Positions 20,973-32,093 of a stretch of 64,000 nt of DNA are shown piece by piece. Position 1 is the first letter of the stretch. Each line of letters starts with the position of its first letter. This DNA comes from Anthostomella pinea. Its lineage: Eukaryota; Ascomycota; Sordariomycetes; Xylariales; Xylariaceae. The translations under genes were made by a program, and so were the position numbers. Where the stretch lies: NCBI GenBank assembly GCA_963556695.1, contig CAUWAG010000010.1, positions 4,836,001 to 4,900,000 on the forward strand, in the 5' to 3' direction. Below the pieces are notes generated by a model. It did not search any database, was not told the DNA's origin, and worked only from the letters and a program-made list of their open reading frames with translations.

Positions 20973-23363
20973 TCAGAAACGTGACAAATGAAGGTTATAG
21001 ACCCGACCGGACGAGCAACCGAGAACAAGGTTCGTGCCTTGCTCTGTTGTAAACACGGCAGACACGTTTAGCCGGTACTCGTGAAAGAGCATGTTTGGCC
21101 GGTACTCGTGAAAGAGCATGTTTGGCCGGTACTCGGGAGGGAGCCAGAGGCGCTCCCTGGAATGCTGTAGAATCCAAGCCCCATCGGGACTGAGAATGTA
21201 GTCTTTCTGTTGCGCAGGCTTTTGGGGATGCGTATCGATATCCAAAGAAATCGAATCCTCTATACAAATGTTGCCCGCGTCGGTGTGGACCAGGGTGCCG
21301 GTCGGATCAAACGAGACGGTGGAGGTGTAACCGACCTCATACGAAGAAAGGCACGCGCCCGAGGCCGCGTCCCAGAGCCGAACGGTCTGGTTCCTCGACG
21401 CCTCGACGACGTCCCGCCCGTCGGCCGAGAAGGCCGCCAAGTTGACGACATCAGTGTGGCCCTCGAGGATCGCCTCGCACGCGCTCCATTGTTTCGCTAA
21501 CTCTGTTTTACACTCGACCCATCGCGGTGCCTTGTGCGCAGATAGACCTCGCATTAAGCTCTGTATTGGACTGAATACGAATAGTGAGATATACGCTTGA
21601 AGCGGTCGGCTCTCGATTGCCGGCCTGAAGGTTTGTAACAGACAGTAGGCGTCTTTCACAAGCGCCTGAAGTCCAGACGCCCCCGACAGCCCCTTTATAC
21701 TATTAGCTCTGCAAGGCCGTGTAACAGACAGTATTGACTTACCTGCAAATGCCGTATCAGCCTGTCTAATGCGAGCATCCCTTCCGACATGCTCCGGAGT
21801 AAACTCAACGACTCGATCCAGTAGAGACCCTTTCCCTGCTGGAACCTGTCTGCCGCCCTGTACTCTTGTACGCTGTCCATACCCGGAGCCTTGCTGGCAT
21901 CAATCAAGTGGTTGACCCAATAGACATAGGAGTATCCTATCGCCGCCAGTGGGTCTGGGTCAGGTCTCTGTCGAGGGACATCCTCAATAAGGAAGCCCAG
22001 GTCGTGCAGTCTGTATATGTCACGTTTCAGTGTCTGGGATATGGCCTCGATTGACCTGAAGAAGATTTGGCCATGGACGGCTACTTACTGTTCGGCGGAA
22101 AGGATGACCGTTTCCTCTTTCATTAAAAAGTCCTTTGCCGACTGGTGGACGAAGTAGACTATGTCCTCACGTATAGTGAGGAACAAGCCGCAAAGACTGA
22201 TAATCTCTTTCAGCGATCCGGTATCTCTCACTGTGCTGCTGTCTTCTTTAATGAACATGGTGGACTTGGCAAGCAAGGGTGGGCAATAGGTCGTTGTTAC
22301 GAGAGCAAGCACCTGCATACAAGCTCGGCGTTGTCTGATGCGCGGACTTGTTGTATTATCCGCGATAGAGGGAATCAAGACCCGATGGGAAAGACTTGAC
22401 TTTCTGTAAAGCATTCCCTCGGCGTGTCTTTGCAAGTTCCTGGCAGACCAAGGCGACCCAGAGAAAAGTGCCGTTAGTGTTTGACAACAAGTACCGGCGT
22501 ACTTGGTCGGCGGTGTTGTCTCGATAGCTCTTCCGTTATACAAGTTGGGACACCTTGTGCGAGATATAGCTGTCCACAGCCGCCACGACCGACTTTGTAT
22601 TGACTTCGAGTGATAGCCTGTGCGCCATGTTGGACAGCTCTTCTTTAATCTTCGGCCAGTTGCGGCTTGAGACGAGCCACTTAGCACATGTTGCTTGCGA
22701 GGTTTCGATAATCAACTCAAGCAGCTGCGGTAGGCCACCTATACACTCGTCCAGTGCGTCGACAATGAGACAGACGCCCTGCAGCTTCGGGTTACGGAGC
22801 ATGTCCGTAAAGATCTCGGATAATGCATACCAAGTATTATCGCCCTAGAACAGCCCCTTGCCAGCGACATCGTACTTCTTCTTTATATGCAATGCGAGGA
22901 AGGCGTCTTGGTCAAGAAGCATGAAGATAAGACCGCACAGGACGGCCGTCGCGATGTTAATGCGCTCAATGGTAGCTTGGCAAAAGAAGTACATTAGGCG
23001 GCTTCCTTGGGCGAGCCTCGTTTCGAGATGATCGACAATGCCACACAGAAGCATGGTCTTGCCCTTTCCCGGGTCGCCCTTGACCCAGAGCAGCCGCTGG
23101 TCCTCGTGGTCGCGCCATTGGCGAAAGTTAGGGTTGCCGAGCACCCAGACGTACAAGTCCGCGAGCAGGCCGCCCTTGGTGTCTTGAACGCGCTTCTTGT
23201 TATGGCGTGGGTCAGTGACGCAGAGGTCGATGAGGCATTGGTTGGCCGTCTGCTGGATGTTGACGATATTGCCTTGGTGGAAGGGTCCTCCATGCACGGT
23301 GACATTCCCGCTGTAGAACGATCCGCCTTGGTCTATGGATGGATCTAGGCCGTCATTTGCCAT
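20973..23363 (-). pseudogene. NACHT-WD40 NLR (NWD) with short Gly/Asn-rich head
   Basis: This is a STAND-type NTPase of the fungal NLR class. The head is only about 55 residues and includes two similar blocks, GGSFYSGNVTVH and GGPFHQGNIVNI. The NACHT domain follows with Walker A (VKGDPGKGKTMLL) and Walker B (GVCLIVDALDECI), then SSRNWPKIKEEL. Stops interrupt at 22845 (TAG) and 22536 (TAA). A frame change near 22390 leads to YFVHQSAKDFLMKEE, the winged-helix landmark. The C-terminal frame (21659-20973) has one clear WD40 blade (LEGHTDVVNLAAFSADGRDV, then VRLWDAASGACL) and degenerate further blades. NWD proteins act in non-self recognition and incompatibility; this copy is probably dead. Confidence 0.82.
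21067..21147. repeat. 27-bp in-frame minisatellite in the WD40 region
   Basis: Three units beginning TTT(A/G)GCCGGTACTCG start at 21067, 21094 and 21121, the last one shorter. On the minus strand they encode the nine-residue unit HEYRPNMLF repeated about three times, so the expansion preserves the frame. Confidence 0.88.
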
Positions 23364-24276
23364 TATGGAAGACCTGACATTTGCTCTTAAAAAACACGAG
23401 TCTGGTGTTTGCGCGCCCGAGAGAGGCTACGTGAGCTGTGCTGGCTTCCTTCAGAGTTGCGCAGCCGAGAGGCACAGGCACGCTCCAGAAGCGGGCTGGC
23501 CTGCAGGCTAGGCTGGAATGCGTCCGATACCCTGTTGTATGGACGAATAACCGTTGCAGAAAAGCCGGTGTGGTAAGCCGCAAGCAGCGGGCTGTGCTGA
23601 TGGCGGTTCTACGAGGCGTTCTGGACCCAGCTCAACCGGCTCGCTATGGGCCTCGAGACGAGAAAGATATCATACTGGGCTGCTGCCAGTCTTTCAGAAA
23701 CCGCACCAGGAACTGCCTTGGATGGTAAAAAGGTCGCCGTGTGATCCCAAAGCAGCATGGTGGGATAGCATAACAAGCAGCAATTTCCGAGCAGAGCCTC
23801 TGGTTCTGGCATGGCCAGCCGCTCTAGAACCCGTTGCAGCTTAGTTGCGGTCCATCAGCGGGAGCATCAGCAGCTGTTTCTGACAGGTGCAAACGCATTC
23901 AGATTAGTCAGGTTGTCAAGTGCGTCTCACGAAACGACGGGAGATTAGGCTGGCAACCGCTGCAAGAACCGCCTAGATGCCGATTGAGCTCAGCACTGCA
24001 GCCACATCCTACAGGTCAGCACCAACTATCTGTTAAGCGCCAACAATCTTAGGGGCTCTCGGGTTTGTCTGTACTAACCCCGCTTCCCCAGACGATCCAT
24101 TGGGGAGGCTAGCTAGCTTTGACACTGTCCGCCTAGATCATGCCGCCTATCTGCCCTGAAATTAGCGCTGTATTTGACAACGTCGTCGATACGCCATGGC
24201 CCCGTGTGGTCGCATCCATCTGTATCAACTATCCTGGACGCTTTGCTCGTCCCTCCTCTAGCAACTGAAGCCGGTC
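23364..24276. other. No gene recognised upstream of the NACHT-WD40 gene
   Basis: Overlapping frames on both strands up to 96 codons show no family resemblance. The promoter of the NACHT-WD40 gene would lie in the first part. Confidence 0.35.
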
Positions 24277-25200
24277 TCAAATCGCAAATTTCCACTCCTT
24301 TCCCACTTTATATACAAGGAGAGTGCATAGATACATAAGCATACCACAGCTGCATAAAATCATGGTTATACTAGCCCAGAAAGCCACAGTTGAGAGCAAC
24401 GGATTATTCTCCTTGTTGGGATGACCTTGATTGACAGTAACGGCAACCTGTAGTCCACTCAGAATAAGGGACACCGCGCTAATAACAAATAAAACCGGCC
24501 CATAAAACCGCACAAAGTATGTCCCATATTAATAATTAACACGCTAGAAGTACGCCTTTTGAAGTAGGAATGGAGCGTAGAAATTAAGCCTCATTAATCA
24601 AATCTCGCCATAGGTATAGCATGTAGGGACGTCGTAATCAATAATCGTGGTCAGGTCGGATACAAAACGACAGAACTGGTCCCATGTGATGTCGGGCGGG
24701 ATAAGGTACAGGCTAGGGTCTTAGGCAATGCAAAAGTCGGATTTGTACCTCACTAAGTACAGCCATATATGGAGATAGCCCAAGGCTGCCCTACGGATAT
24801 CGTAGGCATCTTTCCCATCGCCACTCATATAGTCCCGCCAGAATACATACGAGACGATGTATCGGGGCAGCAGCTTGATGAAGATTCGGTTGTGAATCCA
24901 GACTAGATGCAGCTTGGGATACTCAGTGACGATGACAGTGCGCTGTTTAATCAGTTGCCGGTGGAGCGGGGAGATGTTGGCGCTGTCTTGTTTTGATATC
25001 TACCACAGCCTGCTTGCCATCTGGTTTATGTCCTTTGAGCAGAATTCCCGGTCGAGGAACTCCCACAGCTTGCGTCGATCCTAGAGCAGGATACAAGGGT
25101 AGCTGGGCAAACATTGGGTGAGAGGTCTGTTGTTGTCCAGGTCCCAGTTCAGCTGGTGCTTTGATGCAAAGGGCGGCCCGGCAGCGGGTGGTGGGCACAT
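24277..25200 (-). pseudogene. DUF6601-like membrane protein, full span, several stops
   Basis: Reading the minus strand gives, in order, KLWEFLDREFCSKDINQMAS, HRQLIKQRTVIVTEYPKLHL, VWIHNRIFIKLLPRYIVSYV, FWRDYMSGDGKD, RRAALGYLHIWLYLVRYKSD, then LIPPDITWDQFCRFV and TCYTYGEI. The last part (24513-24277) has two membrane segments, FYGPVLFVISAVSLILSGLQ and STVAFWASITMILCSCGMLM, ending KVGKEWKFAI. At least six stops break it. The order matches the fungal family usually listed as DUF6601. The gene faces the SERAC1-NACHT gene at 26.4 kb, the same head-to-head layout as the copy at 20.2 kb. Confidence 0.6.
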
Positions 25201-25642
25201 TATTGCTGCAGAACGGAGTACCTAGACCCTGGGGGTAATAGGTAAGGCCTGGTCGGGTTCAGACTTGAAACTCTTTGCTTATATACTCTGGGGTGACCCT
25301 CGTCTTTGAATACATACTGTACCGATACCGCAAGGTCATTGCTTTAAACAGGCTTAGGTTTTATAAAGATGGGACTGCTTATAAGGCTGTCTTAGCCTTG
25401 GGAATGTTTCTTTTTTCTTACCCGGGGTGCTGCTTGCCCTCTCTGCCTAACCCTTACCCCTCACCAATCTCACAGCAACATACTCTGCCTTGATCGATCG
25501 ACACCAAGCTTCTTCAAATTGAATAACTCTTCGCGTCTCTAAAGGGTCCAGATCCCATTAGTCCGAGATGACATGACTGGGCCAGACTTGTACTGTTCTC
25601 GATACGTGCCTAGATGGGGAAGACTCGGGTTGTTCAGAGTTT

Positions 25643-25773
25643 CATTATATTTCGATCTTTCTTGCGCGACATCCCTTTCTGCAAACAGCATGTACCACTG
25701 AACCGGGAAATCTGTGATCTCACACTAGTTGAAACAGGTGCACATATATAATGCATAGCCGGTTCTGGGATCT
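25643..25773. repeat. Direct repeat, first copy
   Basis: This block of about 130 bp recurs at 25845-25962. A 58-bp core (25716-25773 and 25905-25962), starting GATCTCACACTAGTTGAAAC and ending GGTTCTGGGATCT, is identical in both. The 5' halves differ by substitutions and a small indel. It lies between the divergent DUF6601 and SERAC1-NACHT genes. Confidence 0.88.
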
Positions 25774-25844
25774 TAACCCGGTGAAAGCGATTAGGGGTAC
25801 ATGCGCCGAACATACCTTGGCGCTGTCCTCTGCTTACGCGTCCT

Positions 25845-25962
25845 CATTGTATTTTGATCTTTCTTGAGCAACGACAGCATATACCACTAAACCGTGATAT
25901 CTACGATCTCACACTAGTTGAAACAGGTGCACATATATAATGCATAGCCGGTTCTGGGATCT
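25845..25962. repeat. Direct repeat, second copy
   Basis: Second copy of the block at 25643-25773, offset by 189 bp at the core. The function is unknown. The core contains words vaguely like pol III A and B boxes, but no tRNA fold could be made. Confidence 0.88.
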
Positions 25963-26371
25963 GCCTCTCAAGTTGATAAACGGCTTGGCTTACCTCGTAC
26001 TCATAATCTAATAGTTGCCATCCGATAACTATACAGGCCCATGCCAGACAAGAGCCCTAGTGCACCGGCCGGTACGAAAGGTGAGAAAGCCTCATAGGCT
26101 ATGCTGGATAATAGGTCACATATTGGCCCTGTTCAGCCGCTTATATAGACGTATCAAGATGCAGCCCCCAAAGCAGAGCGCGAACATGCTTACCTATGCT
26201 TGCCTACCCCTTACCCCCCCTGGCTTTCTAGTCATAGCCTTTCTGTCTTTAGTATCAGCAAATCTCTCTCTCTCTATTATTGCTTGTTGCGTCTTCATAC
26301 CATTGAACCTACCGACCGAGGCAGCTTCGGTCACCGCCCGCCCCACACGTTGTTCTGCACAGATTGCCATC

Positions 26372-29300
26372 ATGGTTGGCGTCCTTGACCGACTAGATGT
26401 TCTGGCTGGGCGCGCCTGGCCTCTCGCAGTGGCTGCTATCGCCATCCTCCTAATTTTGGCCTTTTAACGCTACATGTGGTTTTTTAAGGAGATACTGCCT
26501 ACAGAAAGACCTTTCTAATATCTGACTCTGCGCATCGACAAAATCCCAATCGACACATCCGATGCAGCCCTAGACAGCGAACTGAGGGCGATAATTACAC
26601 AAGCCCCAGGCTTGCGGGACACTGTTCGCAGCGTCAGCCGTATCACTCTAGCCCCTAGGGACAGCCGTTGGGCCTGCACTACTGCCACTTTCCACACATC
26701 AATCACAGAGATCGAGTTGGTGCGCTGCCTACAACAGGCCAACGGAGAGCGGAAGTACAAGTACGACTCAGACTTTTACGGTATCACACCGCTTTATACG
26801 GGCGTAACCCGAGTCGACATTGAGTGAGACTACTCACTTGACTGCTGTTTCAATTGCTTACTTGTCGTGTCTCACCACTAGCATCATTACAGTGCCCGGC
26901 CTTGCAAGCCACGCGTTTGGGTCGTGGAAGTCTCCTAGCAGCGACGACATCTAGCTGCAAGATTACCTGCCCGCGGATATACCCAATGCGCGAGTGCTTA
27001 TCTACGGCTATGATATGAAGTTATTAAAGAGCAATTCCAGGAAGTCGATCGAGGACATGGGGTCATATTTTCTCAATGGACTCTTGGCATTCTGAAGCAA
27101 TAGCAAGGTATATGTCTCCAAGCCCAGATCTGCGGCATAGGGCTCATCTCAAGGCAGAGTACCAACCGTCCCATCATTTTTATCGGACACAGCCTGGGTG
27201 GTCTTCTCATTAAGGAAGTAAGCCGATTGTTACGGTACGCCCGATCGCCTGGCTAATTGTGACAAGGCATTAGTATATAGTCAGAAGAAATCGTCCGTGC
27301 AAGCCAATCTCAAACTGACCCACGCATGCTGTGGATCACTCTTTTTTGGTGTTCCAAATCTCGGGCTCTGAAATCAGCAGCTACAGAGTCTTGTTCATGG
27401 CCGACCCAACAAGAGGCTAATTCACGCACTGATCGTTGATCGCGATTCCGAGCCCTCCGATTATCTGGCAAGGATTTCTGGTAACTTTTCCAACCAATGT
27501 AAAGGAAAGTACCGAGTTATCTCTTTTTTCGAGACAAAGTACACCCCGACTATGCAGGTAAGATCCACATAGTTATCACTACTAGTAAAATGCTCAAAGT
27601 CATCCAGATGCAGGCTGATGGGGGCATTACGAAAACCGGTCCACAGATGCTGCTGGTAACAAAGAAGTCCGCTACAAGCACAGGCTTGACCGCGGAAGCT
27701 GATAAAGACAATGTCAGCCTAGACACTGATCACTCAGGGCTTGTAAAATATGACTCAAACATCCGTGGCATGTATCTCGTTGTGCGGCAAAGGCTCGAGA
27801 CGATTGTGGCCAAAGATGTACCTTGTGTGGCGAGAAGTTTTCGTGATAATACGTCATAGTTTCTCCCCAGAGAAATACCTTCTTATCTCCCCTTGCTCTT
27901 TTGCTAATAATAATCACACGCAGTAGATACCAAATTAGAAGGTGAGTCGGCCCTTTGGCTCAGATAAAACGGCCTAGCTAACTGGTATAAAAGATGTTCT
28001 GGCCGAAAGTCCACAAGCCAAAAAATGTCACTCCGATCTTTTCGAGACGGATCCTTTCGAAGATATGAAATCTCTGCAACACAAGAAAGGTGACCGCGCC
28101 AAAGGCATTTGCGAATGGATACTCGAGACAGAAGAGCTCGCTTCCTAGCTCGGCCTTGAGCATGCAGTGATATCGACCAATGTTCTCTGGCTGCATGGGA
28201 ACCCAGGGCCTGGGAAGTCCACTATGGCCCTTTACCTTGCCAAGGTACTCTGAGAGAAGTTCCGCCACTCAGACCAGAAAACCATTTTCTATTTCTTCTA
28301 CAATTCTAGTTTCGACACTCGTAGGTCAGTGACATCAGTGGTCCGAGGGCTTATCCTGCAGCTCATTCGACAACATCTGCGACTTCTCCTCGACTACCTC
28401 CTACCAAAATACCACAAGCGCGGAAAGAAGATCTTTGATTCATTCGACGCTTTGTGGACTATTTTGTACAGAATGGCCGCGGATGAAGCCACCGGCCATA
28501 AATTCTTTATCATCGATGCCTTGGATGAGTGTGATCCAGAATCGCAGCAGATTCTCATTAAGCAACTGCAGCAGGATTTCCAATATAAGAGCTCTGCAAC
28601 CGACATCCGGCTAATTATCACAAGCCAAACTTACCCTGAGATCCAAGAACGTCTAAAGGTGTTTTCTAACAAGGACCTAGCCTCATTTCCCGAGTCGAAA
28701 GGGACATACATCGCTTCATTGGTGAGAAGGTTGCAGAACTTGCAGTCAGAAAGCAGTACACGAACCGGGTGAAAAAACGGATCACAGACATTCTGGAGCA
28801 AAAATCCGAGAGCACATTCCTATAGGTCGGCTTGGGATGCGAAGAGCTAGATCAGATTCCGTCTAAAAATGCGGTCAACCACCTGGAGAAGATGCCGTCT
28901 GGGCTTAATCCCTTGTACAAGAGACTACTTGACAAAGCTCTTAACGCTCCCGGGCAAAGCCCCAAAGTCATTAATCAAATTCTAGGACTTGTCACGGTAT
29001 CATTCGGGCCACTTACCATCTCCGAGTTATCTGCAGTTTGCCAAACTTACCTTGACAAGGACAAAGAGACACGCATTCAGTTCACTCGAGATGATATTAC
29101 CACCTGCCGGCTTCTGGTCATCATTCAGGATGAGCAGGTTCTCCTGCTGCACCAGTCGGTAAAGGATTTCCTCGCCGGCGACAATGCGCAACAGTGGGTC
29201 CAGGAAGTGTATTTCCATGCGGACATGACATACAAGTGCGTAGATCAGCTTATCCGAGATTCTGAGCTGGTTAAGGATCGACCACAGTGGGAAGAAGAGT

Positions 29301-30469
29301 TCTCACCTTATGCATCTGATTACTCGGACTTGCACGCTCGCCTCGCAGGAGACGTATTCGAAGTCAAATAACCGCAAGCGACTTTTTTCGAAGTCATGTC
29401 TCTATCTAGAGACGCTTGGCTTAACAGAGACCGTGCAGGCCACATTTGTGGCGTGTATCTCCCAAGACAAGCCTCAATCTTACATATCGCAGGATACTGT
29501 AGCATCCCAGCGATTCTGGACTACTTTTGTTATAGTCCACACCGGAAGATGGCTTCACATATTGATGGACTGTTAGAGTCAGCAGATAGTAACGATGTAA
29601 CTCCACTGAGTGCGGCAGCCATTGGTGGGAACAAGATTGTACTCACAGAATTGTTGGGGTATGGAGCATACATGACTATGAAAGTGGTCAAGGCCGCAGC
29701 AGGCAATGTCAGGAATGGCATGGAGGTGATAGCGCTGCTCCTTGACCGGCGAGGAGATGAGGTCCCCATCACAGAAGAAGTGGTCAAGGCGGCAGCAAGG
29801 AACAGAGGTAATGGCAAGGAGGTGATAGCGCTGCTCCTTGACCGGCGAGGAGATGAGGTCCCCATCACAGAAGAAGTGGTCAAGGTGGCAGCAAGGAACA
29901 GAGGTAATGTCAAGGAGGTGATGTCGCTGCTTCTTGACCGATGAGGAGACAAGGTCCCCATCACAGAGGAAGTGGTCAAGGCGGCAGCAGGGAACGCAGG
30001 CAATGGCAAGGAGGTGATGGCGCTGCTCCTTTACCGAAGCCTACCAACCAGATCCTTTATCTCTAGTGCTGTTTTATGTATTGCTGCTGCTTGTGGCCAA
30101 CTCGACATTCTTCGCTTCCTGTCCCGCCAAGCCTGCATCGTCACTGTTTAAGAGGAGGACTTTATCATTGCCAGACTATATAACACGGCGGCATCAGGAA
30201 CCACAATCACAATGAAAAAGTTTCTCCAGATCGGAACACCACCAGATACACAGAACATATAGGGTATGACACCATTGTGGATCGCAGCGGCACATGGTCA
30301 TGAACAGGTAGTCCGCCTATTCCTGACCACAAACAAAGTCAGTATTATCTCAGAAACAATTATCCGAAATGCACCTTATACTCGGCCGTCTTACGACCCA
30401 GGGGACACTGCTCTCATGGTAGCGAGAAAGAATGGGCACAATAGAATCGCTGAGATTTTTGAGCAGTGA
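26372..30469 (+). pseudogene. SERAC1-NACHT-repeat NLR, heavily broken
   Basis: Domains appear in order in shifting frames. First is an N-terminal membrane segment (WPLAVAAIAILLILAF), then LRIDKIPIDTSDAALDSELR and WACTTATFHTS. The hydrolase part has ITVPGLASHAFGSWKSP, VLIYGYDMKLLKSNS, the nucleophile elbow FIGHSLGGLLIKE near 27190, and LLVTKKSATSTGLTAE. The NACHT domain (28.1-28.8 kb) has the P-loop WLHGNPGPGKST and Walker B KFFIIDALDECD. GLNPLYKRLLDKAL and LLLHQSVKDFLAGD follow. Next come four 32-residue repeats (29684-30067), and last an ankyrin-like tail GMTPLWIAAAHGHEQVVRLF and ALMVARKNGHNRIAEIFEQ. At least eight stops are present, some of CGA-to-TGA or CAG-to-TAG type. Introns were not separated from decay, so the span is approximate. 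Confidence 0.8.
29684..30067 (+). repeat. 96-bp coding repeats in the NLR
   Basis: Four units starting with GTGGTCAAGG at 29684, 29780, 29876 and 29972 have an exact 96-bp period, encoding the 32-residue unit EVVKAAARNRGNGKEVIALL... with DRRGDEVPIT. Units two and three are nearly identical. One unit has CGA changed to TGA. High identity between neighbouring units is typical of repeat domains under concerted evolution in fungal incompatibility NLRs. Confidence 0.9.
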
Positions 30470-30739
30470 CTGTTTCTGAGTTTAGCAACTCGATTTCCTT
30501 AATAAAAAGTGTCAGATAGTCGGGAAGCAAGGAAAACGACCATAACATTATACATAAATAAGTATTACAGTGCGTGTTTAAAACGAGCGGCTTGCGAGCT
30601 GTTTGTGCTTAACGTTTAAAACAGCATAGGCGACAATGGCACCTTTTCCCTTCCTGCCTGTCGACCTCTTGACTTTTAGGCCGGTTTACAGGGCGCAGTA
30701 TTTGATGATGTGAAGAGCACCGCGTTTGTTAAAACATTT

Positions 30740-31369
30740 TACTCCGTTGCTGTCACCATTCCATGTCACGCATGCCATCATTTAAATGCTGACATCTGCT
30801 GTAGGATCGCTACTGTCGTTGTCCATGATCCACCAGGTGATCCAGTTACAGCCAGGGTGACGGGCCGTCTCTTGCGAGACCCATTCTGTCTCGTCCCAAA
30901 ACGATGAAGCAGCCAATGCCATTACCTCGTCCATGCCAACCTCCTGGGCTTCGAATGCCATCAGCAGCCTGGCCAGCAGCTGAGGGACAACGTCATCCGC
31001 AAGCCCATCGCGGAAGGTAACTGCTGTCGATCAAATGTTCTGCAGGATCTCGCGTATGGCAATATGGTCGTGGCGGGTACTATCGTATGGACTGACGGTC
31101 CCATCGTCGTTGGCGTATAGGAAATGATGCTATCAAGGGCTGCGTGCTGGGTCGTACTTAATGCCACAGTTCAAACAGCAAGCCAAAGCGGCGACCTTAA
31201 CTCTTGCCGTTTGATAGCCAGCAGTGTTTATATCAAACAGTAGCGGAATTGTGGATGTAATGTAGACAGCGGTAGTATCGAGGGTGTCGGAAGACAGGTC
31301 CGTAGGTAACGTGTTGCGTGGATCGACTTTGATAGAGAAGGACATTTGGAGCCAAGTCTCTATCCGCAC
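30740..31369 (-). pseudogene. Unrecognised protein remnant
   Basis: Minus-strand pieces in neighbouring frames look like one decayed protein. The first is VDPRNTLPTDLSSDTLDTTA, then GYQTARVKVAALACCLNCGI and KYDPARS. The later part reads NDDGTVSPYDSTRHDHIAIR, LADDVVPQLLARLLMAFEAQ, EVGMDEVMALAASSFWDETE and RHPGCNWITWWIMDNDSSD. The pieces are acidic, ordered-looking and have one stop in the middle. I cannot name the family. It lies tail to tail with the SERAC1-NACHT gene. Confidence 0.35.
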
Positions 31370-32093
31370 ATCCAGTTAGTACTTGTAACATTAAGGGAGG
31401 AAAAGAGCAAAAGAGCTTATAACCAAAATAAAAACATGTTAACAAGACCGGCTGATCTGAAAACCTACCTGCCAACTGGAAGCACAACGGTTATATGAGA
31501 AAGGTGATTATGATTAAATGAGTAGCGGCGGGTCGAAGGCAGGTAGTAAAGCCAAAGGAATAGGCTTCCCCTCAGCTAAGGTAGTGCACAGATTTGCGAT
31601 ATTCTGCTTATGTTGTAGAATCTGCGCTGACAGACAAATACGTATCTTTTCTGCCAAACCTAGCCGTAGGTACGTGCCGATTCTGCCCATCTTATTCTGC
31701 CGGCATGACGACCGTATGTATCCTTTCTGCCGGTCTTGTTCTGCCAGGGCCTGCCATATGGCCTATGACATCAATCTACTGACTTGTCTTTCCCAATAAA
31801 GCCACGCTGATTAAACCTGTATAACATGGAATACACACTGCATAACGCCAATATCTATCAAACAAAAGCGCCCTTTAAACTACAAGAAAATGCAACAAAG
31901 ACATATGAAATGCCTTATGAACAAGCCTTTAACAAGACACTGTTCACCCTGTTATACCTCCCAGCCTTGCTTTAACATAATGGCCCAATGCTGTGAGACA
32001 GCCCCCTTGCTTCGGCCCAACCTGTGCCGCAATCCATGGCCATCCCTTTTCTTCTATTACCCAGCCCCGTAGTTGTCGTTCTTTAAGTTCTGT
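31370..32093. other. No gene recognised
   Basis: Contains a TTCTGCC-rich stretch (31600-31740) that produces open frames on the plus strand, but no protein-like sequence. Confidence 0.35.

Noticed and set aside
25716..25962. tRNA genes or a tRNA-derived SINE in the direct repeats
   Set aside because: TAGTTGAAACAGG and GGTTCTGGGATC loosely resemble A and B boxes, but no acceptor stem or anticodon arm could be paired, so I list only a direct repeat.
31518..31799. Cysteine-rich small secreted protein on the plus strand
   Set aside because: The cysteines come from repeated TTCTGCC words and there is no signal peptide; overlapping frames look equally open.
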